The notes: generated by a model not told the origin, from the sequence alone. Shown: positions 52,180 to 62,319, numbered from the stretch's first letter. The stretch: 64,000 nt of DNA from Sedimentibacter acidaminivorans (GCF_017873955.1 NZ_JAGGKS010000009.1:62001-126000), one strand, 5' to 3'. Numbers and translations: made by a program.

Positions 52180-54221
52180 TAGTTTAATATCAACCCATAA
52201 TAATCGTTATCAAGAATTAAAGTTGAATATTTAAACTTATCTTTAATTTTTTTTGTTATTTCTTCTTCATATCCATCATTTAGTATACAATTATTTTTAG
52301 TCTTTAGTTCCCCTGTTGATGAATTATAAGTTGCTTTATCTGTGATCCAACTTCTATTAGAAAACAAAACTAGTGGTTCTGAGTCAGACATAATATCTCT
52401 TCCCATCAGCAACCTTGAATCATATTCTATGCCCATTAGATTTGATAATGTAGGTAAGATGTCTAAGCTAGAACATGGTTTATCAATATTCTCAGATTCT
52501 ATCCCTTTAAACCATAAAATAAAAACACCTTTATATAATTCAAAATTTGTTTCTACTTCATGCCCCGCAAGCTCACTTATTTCTTGTATTTCTAATCCAT
52601 ATGGATAATGGTCTGGACTTATGGCAATTAAGGTATCTTCAGCTATACCTGCGTCTTCAAGCTGATTAATCAAAGATTCCATAGCCTTATCAAGTTCTAT
52701 ATTGGCTGCAAGATATGCCTTAACGTTATCTGAATAATCCAAATCTTTAACTGCATCTTTATTTTTATTAGACATAGCATTACCTTCAAATGTATACCTC
52801 AAATGTCCACTAACAGTCATATAATAAGTGTGAAACGATTGTTTCTCAATATATTCAGGAACCGTAACATCTATCATTTCAAGATCTGATTCTGGCCATG
52901 TTTCTTTTATATCTAATCCATTTCCAAGACCCTTGTAATTATAGCCCATATTTGGATGAGATTGGTCTCTTTTATAGTAGCCAAAATAATGATTATGATA
53001 TGCAAAAGTATTATATCCTATTATTTGCATTTGATTACCCATACAAAATGGCATGTAATTTTTTGATGACTCATACATACTCCATACTCCTGCTTTTGGT
53101 ATTAAGCCAGTGCAAGCCACATACTCTCCATCAGATGTACTTACACCCCACAGTGGAGTATAAAAATCTTTAAATTTAAAACCTTCTTCATACATTTTGT
53201 AAAGTGTAGGTGTAAGATTTTCATCAATTGCATATGGAGAAAATCCTTCAGCAGTTATTAAAATTAAATTTTTATTTTTAAACTTACCAGTATATTTATT
53301 TTTATTTGTAGGTTCAACTTTGCTAAAATACTCATTCATATTTCTAATTTTTACGTTTTGCTCATTTTTAATTAAAGAATCAAAATCAATATTCATAACA
53401 TTGTATTCTATTTTAGGTTCTGGTTTTTCATCATTTACTAAATTTTGATCGTTTTCTATACCCTTATTGCTTTTATTATTCTCAACAGCTTCAACTATGC
53501 TGGTATTTGTTGTAGATTTACCAATTGCATAAACGTTAGCATCTTTTTTGTACTGCTTTTTATTATTTTTTTCCCTATCTTCTAATAACATTAAAATTAA
53601 ATTTTTGCAATCAAGCCTCTCTGTTGTCAAAAGTCCAAAGCTACTTACGGATTTATCTATAATAAATGACTCTGAATACAAATAATGATGACTTATCTCA
53701 CCAGTATTTGAATTTATAACAACGAGTAATATAATAATATGAACTAATGATGCAATTCCAACAATTTTTAATTTAAGTTTTTTATTGTAGATATATATAG
53801 GTTTTATCTTTTTATTAAAAATAATAATTAACACTAACGGTAAACATAAAAATATAAAAGAACCGATGTCTTTTGATATTGCTCTTATAATTTCTTCCCA
53901 AAACTGCATAGCTTGGCTAGCACCTATAAAAGAGTATAATGATAAAAAGGTTGAAAAGATTTTATAGTAAATATATTGAATTATATAAATTGTTGATAAT
54001 AAAATTAAAAGCAATATCAATACTATCTTATTTTCTTTTTCGCTGAAGTTCGTAATCAGCAAACCCATTAACAACCCTATTGGAACAGAAAATAATATCA
54101 TATTTATATATCCTAAATCAAATAACGTTTTAAATACTGATATTCGTAAAACACTTTCAAAATAAATTATAACAATAGGGAAAAAAATAATATAAATTAA
54201 ATTTTTTTTCAAATTTTCCAT
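52179..54221 (-). CDS. LTA synthase family sulfatase-fold membrane enzyme
   Basis: A 680-residue protein. Five membrane segments fill the first 190 residues. A polar linker follows, then an external sulfatase-fold domain (about 305-620). Catalytic-site features: NLILITAEGFSPYAI (metal Glu), the nucleophile Thr in WGVSTSDGEYVACTGLIP, YMTVSGHLRYTF and ISPDHYPYG with the metal Asp-His pair. These match LtaS-type phosphoglycerol transferases, which polymerise glycerolphosphate from phosphatidylglycerol. The linker is longer and more Asn/Lys-rich than in LtaS. It could make lipoteichoic acid or another phosphoglycerol polymer. Confidence 0.9.
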   Translation of the reverse strand: MENLKKNLIYIIFFPIVIIYFESVLRISVFKTLFDLGYINMILFSVPIGLLMGLLITNFSEKENKIVLILLLILLSTIYIIQYIYYKIFSTFLSLYSFIGASQAMQFWEEIIRAISKDIGSFIFLCLPLVLIIIFNKKIKPIYIYNKKLKLKIVGIASLVHIIILLVVINSNTGEISHHYLYSESFIIDKSVSSFGLLTTERLDCKNLILMLLEDREKNNKKQYKKDANVYAIGKSTTNTSIVEAVENNKSNKGIENDQNLVNDEKPEPKIEYNVMNIDFDSLIKNEQNVKIRNMNEYFSKVEPTNKNKYTGKFKNKNLILITAEGFSPYAIDENLTPTLYKMYEEGFKFKDFYTPLWGVSTSDGEYVACTGLIPKAGVWSMYESSKNYMPFCMGNQMQIIGYNTFAYHNHYFGYYKRDQSHPNMGYNYKGLGNGLDIKETWPESDLEMIDVTVPEYIEKQSFHTYYMTVSGHLRYTFEGNAMSNKNKDAVKDLDYSDNVKAYLAANIELDKAMESLINQLEDAGIAEDTLIAISPDHYPYGLEIQEISELAGHEVETNFELYKGVFILWFKGIESENIDKPCSSLDILPTLSNLMGIEYDSRLLMGRDIMSDSEPLVLFSNRSWITDKATYNSSTGELKTKNNCILNDGYEEEITKKIKDKFKYSTLILDNDYYGLILN

Positions 54222-54254
54222 TTAAATATCCTACTTTACCTCTACAATATTAAT

Positions 54255-55163
54255 CTATCTAACTACATTTGCCAATTGATCACTTTCAATGTATCTTTTA
54301 ATATTTTCAACTATTAATTTTTTTAGTCTGTCTTTATTGTTCTTTACAACCCCTGACGCATGAGGAGTTATATATACATTATCTAAATCCCATAACTCAT
54401 CTTTCTCAGGTAGAGGCTCAATTTCAAAAACATCAAGACCAGCATAACTTATTTCGTTATTTTTCAACATTTCTGTTAAATCTTTTTGATTAATTACACT
54501 TCCTCTTGCTATATTAATAATAGAAGCTTCCTTTTTCATGTTTTTTAAATTATTCTTATTTAGCATATGATATGTATCTTTATTTAAATCAACTGTCATT
54601 ACTATATAATCACTTAAGGATAAAATTATATCTAACCCTTTATGTCCAGAATATACTTCGTCAAAATACGGTATAGTGGAAACAGGTGTCCTTTTATATC
54701 CAATTACTCTTACTCCAAAGCCTTGAAGTCTCTTTGCAATCTCTGTTGCAATAGAACCAGTTCCTATGATTCCTATGGTTTGAGAACAAAATTCTTTTCT
54801 CTTAAAACCCTTTGTCCATGTGTGATTTTTTTGATTTTTTATATAATCCAGTGCATTTGTATTATGCATAAGCATTTTACATATTACATCTTCTGCTATT
54901 GGTACTGAATATATATCTTTTCCATTGGTATAAATTATACCTCGATTTTTTATATATTCCATATCTATAGTGTCAAATCCTGCACGCAGAGATTGTATCC
55001 ACTTAAGATTAGAAAGTTTTTCTAACTTATCTCTTGTAATATGATGTGGTTCACCAATTAACACTTCTGATTCTGGACACTCTTCTTCCACATCAATAAA
55101 TTCTATTTCCGGAAAAATTTCAGAAACATACTGCAAGTATGGCTTAAAAATAGATATTTTCAC
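54255..55163 (-). CDS. NAD-dependent D-2-hydroxyacid dehydrogenase
   Basis: A 302-residue enzyme of the D-isomer-specific 2-hydroxyacid dehydrogenase family. The Rossmann loop is IGIIGTGSIATEIAKRLQGF (about residues 138-157). The catalytic Arg is in INIARGSVINQ, the Glu in GLDVFEIEPLPEKDELWDLD and the His in ITPHASGV. The start is GTG, with GGAGG 7 bp upstream; no ATG fits. It could reduce 2-oxo acids to D-hydroxy acids or act in serine or cofactor synthesis. The N-terminal substrate domain is short. It follows the nitroreductase gene but a terminator lies between them. Confidence 0.88.
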   Translation of the reverse strand: MKISIFKPYLQYVSEIFPEIEFIDVEEECPESEVLIGEPHHITRDKLEKLSNLKWIQSLRAGFDTIDMEYIKNRGIIYTNGKDIYSVPIAEDVICKMLMHNTNALDYIKNQKNHTWTKGFKRKEFCSQTIGIIGTGSIATEIAKRLQGFGVRVIGYKRTPVSTIPYFDEVYSGHKGLDIILSLSDYIVMTVDLNKDTYHMLNKNNLKNMKKEASIINIARGSVINQKDLTEMLKNNEISYAGLDVFEIEPLPEKDELWDLDNVYITPHASGVVKNNKDRLKKLIVENIKRYIESDQLANVVR

Positions 55164-55197
55164 TGTATTTCCTCCTCTTATAAATTTATTTTAACAA

Positions 55198-55220
55198 ACC
55201 CGCTTAAATATTAAGCGGGT
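55198..55220 (-). terminator. Terminator of the nitroreductase gene
   Basis: ACCCGCTTAA (55198-55207) pairs with TTAAGCGGGT (55211-55220), 10 bp perfect. Confidence 0.82.
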
Positions 55221-55252
55221 CTTATATTCATTATATGATAAATGTAATATTA

Positions 55253-56116
55253 TTATAAATTACAATATCCAACTATTGAATACTCATCAGGTATATTGTA
55301 TTCTTTTTCTGGTTTTCCAATATTCCATTCTACGTCAAGCAATGTAGCGTCAATTACTGATTCGAAAAATAACATTATAATACCAGTATCTATTTTAGCT
55401 TCATAGTTATTAACATAAGCATCTGACCTTAGAGCTAAAACTATAATTCCATCATCTACAATAAATCTCCAAGGTTGTCTATTTAGTGTTGATGGTGCAA
55501 GTCTAGCATATGTAAATCCTTCTAGTATACCTCTATTGCTTAGGTCATCAGCAGTTGCATTGTTACCCCACTGCCCAATATATACTACTTCTTCAACATC
55601 TAATCTATATGAAGTATTATCTTCAACTACCTTAATATCTGCTCTAGATGGGTTGTATTCAGAAACATTGTCATACACTATTTTAGTTTTATTATTATCA
55701 TATCCTAATGCTATAATTGCTGTAAGCTTCTTTTCAGACTCAAAATTAAGTTTTTTCTTTATTTCATCTCCGTTTTTAAATGTTATCCAGCAAGATCCAA
55801 CACCAAGTTCAAATGCTTTTAACATTATGTTTTCGCATATATAACCAGTATTCTCTATGTAATAATCGCCTTCGTTAGAAGCAACTATAAGATAGTGTGG
55901 CGCATCTATCATATTTTCCTTATATCCTGCAATGCCTTTAAGTTGTTCAAAAACATCCTCTCTATCTTTAACAATAACGTCTACATCAATACCTTCAATT
56001 AGTTTCCTTTCATTTTGATAAAAACTTTTAATCTCATCGAGAATTTGAGGACTTACTAAATCGGCCTTATAATCTCTAACTGATTTTATTTTAGGTATTA
56101 AATTTTTATAATCCAT
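55253..56116 (-). CDS. Nitroreductase-family protein (TM1586-like)
   Basis: A 287-residue protein with a duplicated nitroreductase half-fold, as in the TM1586 group. The N-terminal part has KSVRDYKADLVSP, ENIMLKAFELGVGSCWITF and AIIALGYDN. The C-terminal part has GFTYARLAPSTLNRQPWRF and AKIDTGIIMLFFESVIDA. The FMN-contacting Arg/Ser/Asn residues are recognisable. A flavin-dependent reduction is expected, with substrate unknown. It has its own terminator and no obvious partner. Confidence 0.85.
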   Translation of the reverse strand: MDYKNLIPKIKSVRDYKADLVSPQILDEIKSFYQNERKLIEGIDVDVIVKDREDVFEQLKGIAGYKENMIDAPHYLIVASNEGDYYIENTGYICENIMLKAFELGVGSCWITFKNGDEIKKKLNFESEKKLTAIIALGYDNNKTKIVYDNVSEYNPSRADIKVVEDNTSYRLDVEEVVYIGQWGNNATADDLSNRGILEGFTYARLAPSTLNRQPWRFIVDDGIIVLALRSDAYVNNYEAKIDTGIIMLFFESVIDATLLDVEWNIGKPEKEYNIPDEYSIVGYCNL

Positions 56117-56219
56117 AATATTCCTCCGTTTTTTAGCTTATATTTATTTCTTATATATACCCATTATTTAAGTAATTTAACATTTTTATTAACCACTCAA
56201 ATTATACTACGCAAAAATA

Positions 56220-57044
56220 TCAAAAAGCAATTACAATTCCACCATCATAAGCATAAACACTACTTAATCCACTTGCCGTGAAAATTTTAATATCTTTAAA
56301 TGGATATTTTGCTTTAATTTCGTCTCTTAATTTTTCTGCCTTTTCAAAACAATTACAATGAGTTATTCCAAGTGTTGTATTTTCAAAATCCACATTATAT
56401 TCACCAATCATATCCACTAATCTTGAAAAAGCTTTTTTCTTTCCCCTAATTTGCTCTTTTAAAATAATACTACCATTGCCGTCTTCTCCCATTATAGGAA
56501 CAATGTGAAGAACATTTCCAATTATAGCTTTAAAATTAGTTATTCTACCATTCTTAGCTAAATTATCTAATGAATCCAAGATAAAAAATGTTCTAAGTTT
56601 TGAAATATACTTATTTGTATTTTCAATTATTTCAGGTATATCTATATTATCTTCAATCATCTGCTTGACTTTCAAGGTAACTAAAGATTCACCTGCAGCA
56701 GCAGATTTAGAATCAAAAACATGCACAAAATTTTCCGGAAATTTTTCTTTCATTAAATTGACAGCTAACATTGCACTGTTGTATGACCCGCTCAATGCAC
56801 TTGAAATTGTAACTGCAAAAGTATCCTTGCATTTTTTAAATGCATTAATAAAATCTTCAGGTGAAGGACATGCAGTTTTAGTGTGACTTTTACTATTTTT
56901 CATTTTCACTAACAAATCCATTGTATCAAGATCTGAATCAATAAGCTCTTCATCTTCAATTATTATTTTAAATGGTATTTTTTCTATATCCTTTGTATCG
57001 ATATTACAATCAACACAACTATCTACAATCAAATTAATATCCAT
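56220..57044 (-). CDS. DegV-family fatty-acid-binding protein
   Basis: A 274-residue DegV protein. The N-terminal NLIVDSCVDCN gives the D-S motif, and the TKTACPSPEDFINAFKKC and ITISSALSGSYNSAMLA-type loops (AVTISSALSGSYNSA, about residues 76-90) bind the fatty-acid carboxylate. SLDNLAKNGRITNFKAIIGN is the conserved middle block. DegV/FakB-like proteins carry fatty acids for FakA phosphorylation. No fakA gene is near, and the true ligand is not known. One gene per unit. Confidence 0.9.
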   Translation of the reverse strand: MDINLIVDSCVDCNIDTKDIEKIPFKIIIEDEELIDSDLDTMDLLVKMKNSKSHTKTACPSPEDFINAFKKCKDTFAVTISSALSGSYNSAMLAVNLMKEKFPENFVHVFDSKSAAAGESLVTLKVKQMIEDNIDIPEIIENTNKYISKLRTFFILDSLDNLAKNGRITNFKAIIGNVLHIVPIMGEDGNGSIILKEQIRGKKKAFSRLVDMIGEYNVDFENTTLGITHCNCFEKAEKLRDEIKAKYPFKDIKIFTASGLSSVYAYDGGIVIAF

Positions 57045-57116
57045 GTAGTATCGCTCCTATATAATATTTACTATATTATAACAAAAAAACAATTGTTATA
57101 CAAATCAATTTTAAAA

Positions 57117-57365
57117 TTATACTTTAAATTTCTCAATAAGCTCGATTTTTTTTATTTTTTTTAACTTCTTTATTTCTGATTCTCGCCTTAAAGCATCATT
57201 TTTTGAATCAAATTCTTCATAATACTTTAACACAAGCGGTGTTCTTCCTCTAGTGTACTTAGCACCTTTACCTTTATTGTGAACTTTTATTCTTTTTTCT
57301 AAATCTACTGTAAATCCAGTATACAATGTTCCATCTCCGCATTCTGCGATATATATATAATACAT
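57117..57365 (-). CDS. GIY-YIG domain protein (UPF0213-like)
   Basis: An 82-residue single-domain GIY-YIG protein. The motif reads [20 protein letters not shown], with YIYI and YTG in place of GIY and YIG. The catalytic Arg is in [18 protein letters not shown] and the Glu in [11 protein letters not shown]. The family (YhbQ/YazA type) is common in Firmicutes; nuclease function is assumed from the fold and unproven for most members. It is a single gene. Confidence 0.92.
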   Translation of the reverse strand: MYYIYIAECGDGTLYTGFTVDLEKRIKVHNKGKGAKYTRGRTPLVLKYYEEFDSKNDALRRESEIKKLKKIKKIELIEKFKV

Positions 57366-57465
57366 CTATATCCCCTTAATTTTATTATATTATATATATT
57401 ACCACTATTTATAAAAAAATAAATGAAAAATTTAATTATTTATATAAATATATAGTTAATTTACG

Positions 57466-57511
57466 ATAAAAACCCCTTTGTTTATATAAACTAAATTATA
57501 TCCAAAGGGGT
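57466..57511 (-). terminator. Terminator of the amidohydrolase gene
   Basis: ACCCCTTTG (57472-57480) pairs with CAAAGGGGT (57503-57511), then TTTTTATCG on the minus strand. Confidence 0.85.
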
Positions 57512-57537
57512 ATCATATGAATTTTTAAAAGTTCTTA

Positions 57538-59163
57538 TTATCCATAAACTTGTTTTCCTGCTACAAATGTTTTTAACACTTTTATGTTTAAAAGTTCATC
57601 CTCTAAAGACTCAAAAGGATCTTTTTCAAAAACAACCATATCAGCAAACTTACCAACTTCTAATGTACCTAATTTATCCTCTTGACCGGTTGCATAATGA
57701 ACATTTTTTGTAAACAGCAAAAATGAATCATAAACAGATAGCTTTTCTGTTGGCATATACCCTCCATCTGGATATCCATTCATGTCTTTTCTCGAAGCAG
57801 CACCATAAATTCCTTTCATTGGGTCAAAGTACTCAACAGGACAGTCTGACCCCCCAGTTTGTATTAAGCCTGCATCCTTCATTGTTTTCCAGCAGTAAGC
57901 ATTTTTAGCTCGCTCACTACCTATTCTATCCTCAATCCAATGTAAATCTGTACATAAAAATATTGGCTGTATATCAAGAACTAAAGGAAGTTTTTTCATC
58001 CTATCAAGTAATTCTTCATCTATCATTTGTGCATGTATAATTCTAAATGGCAACCTTGAATTTTGTTCTATTTCTGTCATACCTAATTTTCTAGTAGTTT
58101 CTAATGAATACTCAATAGCTGATAAAGTCATATCTAAAGCGGCATCACCTATTGCATGAATTGCAGGTTGGAGACCTTTTTTGTAAGCAATTAAAACTCT
58201 TTCATTTAATTCATCTTGAGTACATATTACAAAGCCTTTATTTCCTACATCATCACAATATGGCTCCTTTAGCGCTGCCGACCTTGAACCTAATGAACCA
58301 TCAGTAAATAATTTATATGAACCATATTGAACCATCCTGTAAGGATCATCCTTTTTTTCTTGAGTTATAAATTCAGGCTCAAAAAGTTCATCTAAACATA
58401 CTGTAACTCTTACAGGTAATTCTCCTTCTTTTTCTAGAGTTCTATATAATTCTATATCCTCATCATATCTCCATATCCTAGCTGCATATGTGTGAATCGT
58501 AGTGACTCCCTTTGATGCCATATCTTTTAATACTTCCTGCATTATCTTTCTTTTTTCTTTTTCATCAAGTAATGGATCTGGAATTATTTCATCAAATATT
58601 TTAGTGCATTGTTCTCTAAGTATACCATTTGGTTCATTATCTGAATCGAACTCCACAATTCCACCAGTTCCTCCGTCATATCCCTTCGCAACTCCAGCAA
58701 GTTTAAGCGCCATGGAATTCGCAACAACAGCATGTAAACAACACCTTTTTATTACGATAGGGTGCTCTAAACTGATTTTATCTAAATCATATCTAGTTGG
58801 AAATCTATTTTCTTTAAACTTGCTCTGGTCAAAATTAACTCCTTTAATCCAATTGCCACATGGTGTGTCTTTTACTTTTTGTTTCATTAGATAGATCATA
58901 TCATCAATACTTCTAGCTGATTCTAAATTTACTGAAGTTTGATTTTGGCAATAAGCATACATATGCATGTGAGAATCTGCAAGACCTGGAACTACTGCTC
59001 TTCCCTCTAAATCTATAATTTCACTGCTTTTAAAAAATGATGCTTCTTCATTTGTTCCTAAAAATTTAATTATTCCATTCTTTATGCCAATCGATTCGAC
59101 TCTTTTACCATCTGCTTCCATGGTATATATTTTTCCATTTATAAATAGTTTATCTAATTGCAT
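57538..59163 (-). CDS. YtcJ-like amidohydrolase
   Basis: A 541-residue metal-dependent hydrolase of the amidohydrolase 3 family. The first metal site is GLADSHMHMYAYC (HxH, about residues 64-66). Further ligands are in IIHAQMIDEELL and HAIGDAALD, and the final Asp is in GGSDCPVEYFDPM. The block KLFTDGSLGSRSAAL is a YtcJ mark. The C-terminal GTLEVGKFADMVVFEKDPF returns to the beta-sandwich domain. Substrates of this group are amides, N-acyl or cyclic compounds and cannot be named here. It lies downstream of the M20/NhaC pair but separated by 234 bp with a terminator. Confidence 0.9.
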   Translation of the reverse strand: MQLDKLFINGKIYTMEADGKRVESIGIKNGIIKFLGTNEEASFFKSSEIIDLEGRAVVPGLADSHMHMYAYCQNQTSVNLESARSIDDMIYLMKQKVKDTPCGNWIKGVNFDQSKFKENRFPTRYDLDKISLEHPIVIKRCCLHAVVANSMALKLAGVAKGYDGGTGGIVEFDSDNEPNGILREQCTKIFDEIIPDPLLDEKEKRKIMQEVLKDMASKGVTTIHTYAARIWRYDEDIELYRTLEKEGELPVRVTVCLDELFEPEFITQEKKDDPYRMVQYGSYKLFTDGSLGSRSAALKEPYCDDVGNKGFVICTQDELNERVLIAYKKGLQPAIHAIGDAALDMTLSAIEYSLETTRKLGMTEIEQNSRLPFRIIHAQMIDEELLDRMKKLPLVLDIQPIFLCTDLHWIEDRIGSERAKNAYCWKTMKDAGLIQTGGSDCPVEYFDPMKGIYGAASRKDMNGYPDGGYMPTEKLSVYDSFLLFTKNVHYATGQEDKLGTLEVGKFADMVVFEKDPFESLEDELLNIKVLKTFVAGKQVYG

Positions 59164-59343
59164 CTATTTTCCTCCATTTTTTCAAAATAAATTTAACAGA
59201 ATATCTCTATATTTTATTATACCATAACGGTCTATAACGGTGTGTATTAAAAGCTCACCTTACGTTTCAAGATTACTAACGTTAATATTTAATAGAAAAG
59301 CAATATGTATTCCTTTTTATTTTCATAATATAATAACTTGAAC

Positions 59344-59375
59344 AAAAAGGGAAGACAAATTTAATCGTCTCCCTT
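59344..59375 (-). terminator. Terminator of the NhaC-M20 operon
   Basis: A stem of AAGGGAAGAC with GTCTCCCTT (one bulged base); TTTTTGTT follows on the minus strand. The rest of the 234-bp gap 59164-59397 shows nothing clear. Confidence 0.8.
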
Positions 59376-59397
59376 CTACTTATTTCAAATTAATATT

Positions 59398-60588
59398 TTA
59401 TGAACATAACACCTTTTCAAGAAAAGCATAAACAACTTCCGCAGTTTTTACAACTGAATCTAATTCTACATTTTCATCACTTCCGTGAAAATTGCTGCCA
59501 GCAGCCCCAAAAATAACAGCTGGTGCTCCTAACCTTGAACCCAAATAATTAAAATCTCCAATACTTTGAAAATATGAAATACTTGGTTTTACTTCGCATA
59601 TATTTTCAACTGTCTCTATAAAATCTTTTGCAATAGGCTCCTTTCCTGTTATTGTATAAGGCATGAAACCCTTAGACCCTTCGGAAGGTGCCTCCCTAAA
59701 ATTAATTTTATATTCACTTTTTATATTTGCTCTTTTTATTGCTTTTTCAATTTCTCTAGTTATTGTTTCTTCACTTTCACCTACAACTATATGCCAAAAC
59801 AACTTAACTTTAGCATAATCAGGTACACTACATGCTCCTCCGTCGCTTTCAATTGCTACAACACAAGCTGAACCCTTCCCTAAATATGGATCAACTATAT
59901 AATCCACATTTTTTAGTTCTCCTACAACCTTAGATGCACACTCTGCCGCATTTAGTCCAAGTTCTGGAGTAGCAGCATGAGAAGACTTTCCAAAAAACTC
60001 TATTTCTAGTCCATATCCACCACGTGCTCCAAGGCAAATATTAGGGAATTTATTGCCTGTAAATCCTGAACTCGGCTCGGTTATAATTGAAAAATCGATA
60101 TCTTTAATAATTTCTTCTTCGATTAAGGCATTGGTTCCCATACCATAAGGTCCTTCTTCTACCGAAACATATGTGGCAATAATTTTACCATTAAAATCCT
60201 TATGATTTTCAACAAAAGCTTTTAATGCAATCATTGTTGCTGCACATCCAGATTTCATATCTAAGGCACCTACTCCATAGAGTTTATCACCTTTTATTTC
60301 TCCTTTTGGATTGGCAGTCCACCCATTGCACAATTTAACGGTATCCAAATGTCCATTTAGGCATATTACAGGGCCATCTCCTTTACCTTGTAGGGTTACA
60401 ACAACATTCTTACCCTTGAAGCCTGTAACTTTTTTTTCATGATACTCATGAATATAGACTTCTATGTTGTTCTGTTGAAACCAGTTATAAACGTACTCCA
60501 TAATTTTTTGTTCTTCAAAATATGGACTTTCAATTGAAACTAGATCCATCAGTAATTTTGTTGTTTGTTCCTTCTCGATTTTATACAT
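59398..60588 (-). CDS. M20 family metallopeptidase (ArgE/DapE-like)
   Basis: A 396-residue zinc hydrolase. Metal ligands: His in CLNGHLDTVKL (about residue 78), Asp in GVGALDMKSGCAATM, the Glu pair in VSVEEGPYGMG, the distal Asp/Glu in ITEPSSG and the C-terminal His in AAGSNFHGSDENVEL. The dimerisation domain lies in between (about 180-300). The family removes acyl groups from amino acids or cleaves dipeptides. It follows the NhaC-type antiporter gene by 32 bp, which suggests that carrier and hydrolase handle the same compound. Confidence 0.9.
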   Translation of the reverse strand: MYKIEKEQTTKLLMDLVSIESPYFEEQKIMEYVYNWFQQNNIEVYIHEYHEKKVTGFKGKNVVVTLQGKGDGPVICLNGHLDTVKLCNGWTANPKGEIKGDKLYGVGALDMKSGCAATMIALKAFVENHKDFNGKIIATYVSVEEGPYGMGTNALIEEEIIKDIDFSIITEPSSGFTGNKFPNICLGARGGYGLEIEFFGKSSHAATPELGLNAAECASKVVGELKNVDYIVDPYLGKGSACVVAIESDGGACSVPDYAKVKLFWHIVVGESEETITREIEKAIKRANIKSEYKINFREAPSEGSKGFMPYTITGKEPIAKDFIETVENICEVKPSISYFQSIGDFNYLGSRLGAPAVIFGAAGSNFHGSDENVELDSVVKTAEVVYAFLEKVLCS

Positions 60589-60620
60589 TTTTTATACCAT
60601 TTCCTTTTTAATGTTACTAT

Positions 60621-62042
60621 TTATTTTGATACATTCTTTACACTATTTTCGTCTTCTTTCCAAATGAATTTTCCTGTAAATGCGTAAATTATAGCTACAA
60701 CAGGAGTTAAATAACATAGGAATGCGTATGGAAGATACTCTAAGGTACCTACTCCTAATGCTCCTGCAAAGAATACTCCACAAAGTCCCCAAGGAACTAA
60801 TGGAGAAGTTACTGTACCTGAATCCTCACAAGTTCTTGAAGCTACGTCGCCTCTTATACCAAGTTTCTTATACGCTGGAAGGTACATTCTTCCCGGAATA
60901 ATTATAGCTACATACTGACTAGCAGATATAAAGTTTATAACAATTGATGACAGGATGTGAGTTGTTATAAGGTTTCTTGCACTTTTTGTTAAACCAGCCA
61001 TCTTGTCTAATAAAGATTCCAAAGTTCCTGTTTTCTCAAGTATACCACCATATGAAAGTCCTAAATAACCTAAAGATACCGTCCACATCATTGACTGAAT
61101 ACCGCCTCTATTTAAAAGCTTATCGACATTAGCAATACCTGTGTCTATAACAAATCCATAATTCATAAATGACATCATTTCTAAAATATTATATCCTTGA
61201 GTAAGCATTGCAAGCAACATTGCAATAATTGATGCTATTACCATAGCAGCTAAGGCACTTATTTTTTTAATAGCCATAAATATAACAGCTGCAAGTGGAA
61301 TTAAGCTAATTAACGCATACATAGGTTCTACATTAAAATTGCTTGAAATACCTGCCAAAATAGCATCAACTGCAGTTGTGTCAATTGTAGATGCTGTATA
61401 TCTCATGCCTAAAATTGTATATATTACTAATGAAATAATAAATGCAGGTACAGTTGTAAAAAACATACTTTTGATATGAGCAAAAAGATTTGTTTCACAA
61501 ACCCCTGCAGCTAAATTTGTTGAGTCAGATAGTGGAGATAACTTATCTCCGATAACAGCACCCGAAACTACAGCACCTGCTGTTAACGCTGGTGGTATTC
61601 CAAGTCCCATACTTATTCCCATAAAAGCTACACCAAAAGTTCCACCTGTAGTCCAGCTACTTCCTGTACATATTGATGAAATACTACATATAACTGCGGC
61701 AGTCAATAAGAATACCGATGGGTTAATGATTTGAAGTCCATAATAAATTAACATTGGGATTGTTCCTGCTGCAATAAGAGCCGGAATGAGCATTCCAATA
61801 AACATAAGTATCAACATTGGAACAGTTGCAATTTTGCATCCATGCATGATACCGTCTTCCACTTGAGACCACTCTGTTCCAGTCATCATGAGAAGCAATA
61901 CAGCAAATGCAATTGAAAATACAAGAGTCATGTGGATATCTGGGCTACCAGCCACAAGCACTTGAGCTACGATAATTACAAATAAAAATGCCACTACTAA
62001 TAGTGAGATTGAAAAAGATGGTTTCTTTGAAGTATTTTCCAT
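60621..62042 (-). CDS. NhaC-family Na+/H+ antiporter-like carrier
   Basis: A 473-residue membrane protein with about 11-12 helices. The NhaC signature is plain: CTGSSWTTGGTFGVAFMGIS (about residues 125-145), GAVVSGAVIGDKLSPLSDST, and the C-terminal SRTCEDSGTVTSPLVPWGLC. Members exchange Na+ for H+, or malate/lactate in the MleN type. Its place ahead of an M20 peptidase gene fits a role in amino-acid or peptide-derivative transport. AGGAGGAATAA precedes the ATG. The ion and substrate cannot be fixed by reading. Confidence 0.92.
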   Translation of the reverse strand: MENTSKKPSFSISLLVVAFLFVIIVAQVLVAGSPDIHMTLVFSIAFAVLLLMMTGTEWSQVEDGIMHGCKIATVPMLILMFIGMLIPALIAAGTIPMLIYYGLQIINPSVFLLTAAVICSISSICTGSSWTTGGTFGVAFMGISMGLGIPPALTAGAVVSGAVIGDKLSPLSDSTNLAAGVCETNLFAHIKSMFFTTVPAFIISLVIYTILGMRYTASTIDTTAVDAILAGISSNFNVEPMYALISLIPLAAVIFMAIKKISALAAMVIASIIAMLLAMLTQGYNILEMMSFMNYGFVIDTGIANVDKLLNRGGIQSMMWTVSLGYLGLSYGGILEKTGTLESLLDKMAGLTKSARNLITTHILSSIVINFISASQYVAIIIPGRMYLPAYKKLGIRGDVASRTCEDSGTVTSPLVPWGLCGVFFAGALGVGTLEYLPYAFLCYLTPVVAIIYAFTGKFIWKEDENSVKNVSK

Positions 62043-62319
62043 AAATTATTCCTCCTTTATAATATATTATTATTATATACTAATAATGTTGTAAACATTG
62101 TGTCATTACATGTTTTAAAATTTAATTTTTAAATAATAGTTTTTATAAAATAAACGTTTTTTTAAACATGTTTTAAACTTATGTTTAAATTTATGTTCAT
62201 TTAAATTTATATGGAAACAATGTTTTCTACTATAAAATATCATTAACTTACCCTATCAATCAATTGACAATTCAATTATACTATATTAAAATGTTTATAT
62301 TACTTTCGGAGGTCAAAAA
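62043..62319. other. Divergent intergenic region with AT-rich direct repeats
   Basis: A 277-bp gap between nhaC-like and mtnN genes. ACATGTTTTAAA occurs at 62108-62119 and 62166-62177, with shorter ATGTTTAAA-like copies at 62181-62189 and after. No stem-loop RNA is evident. Confidence 0.45.
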
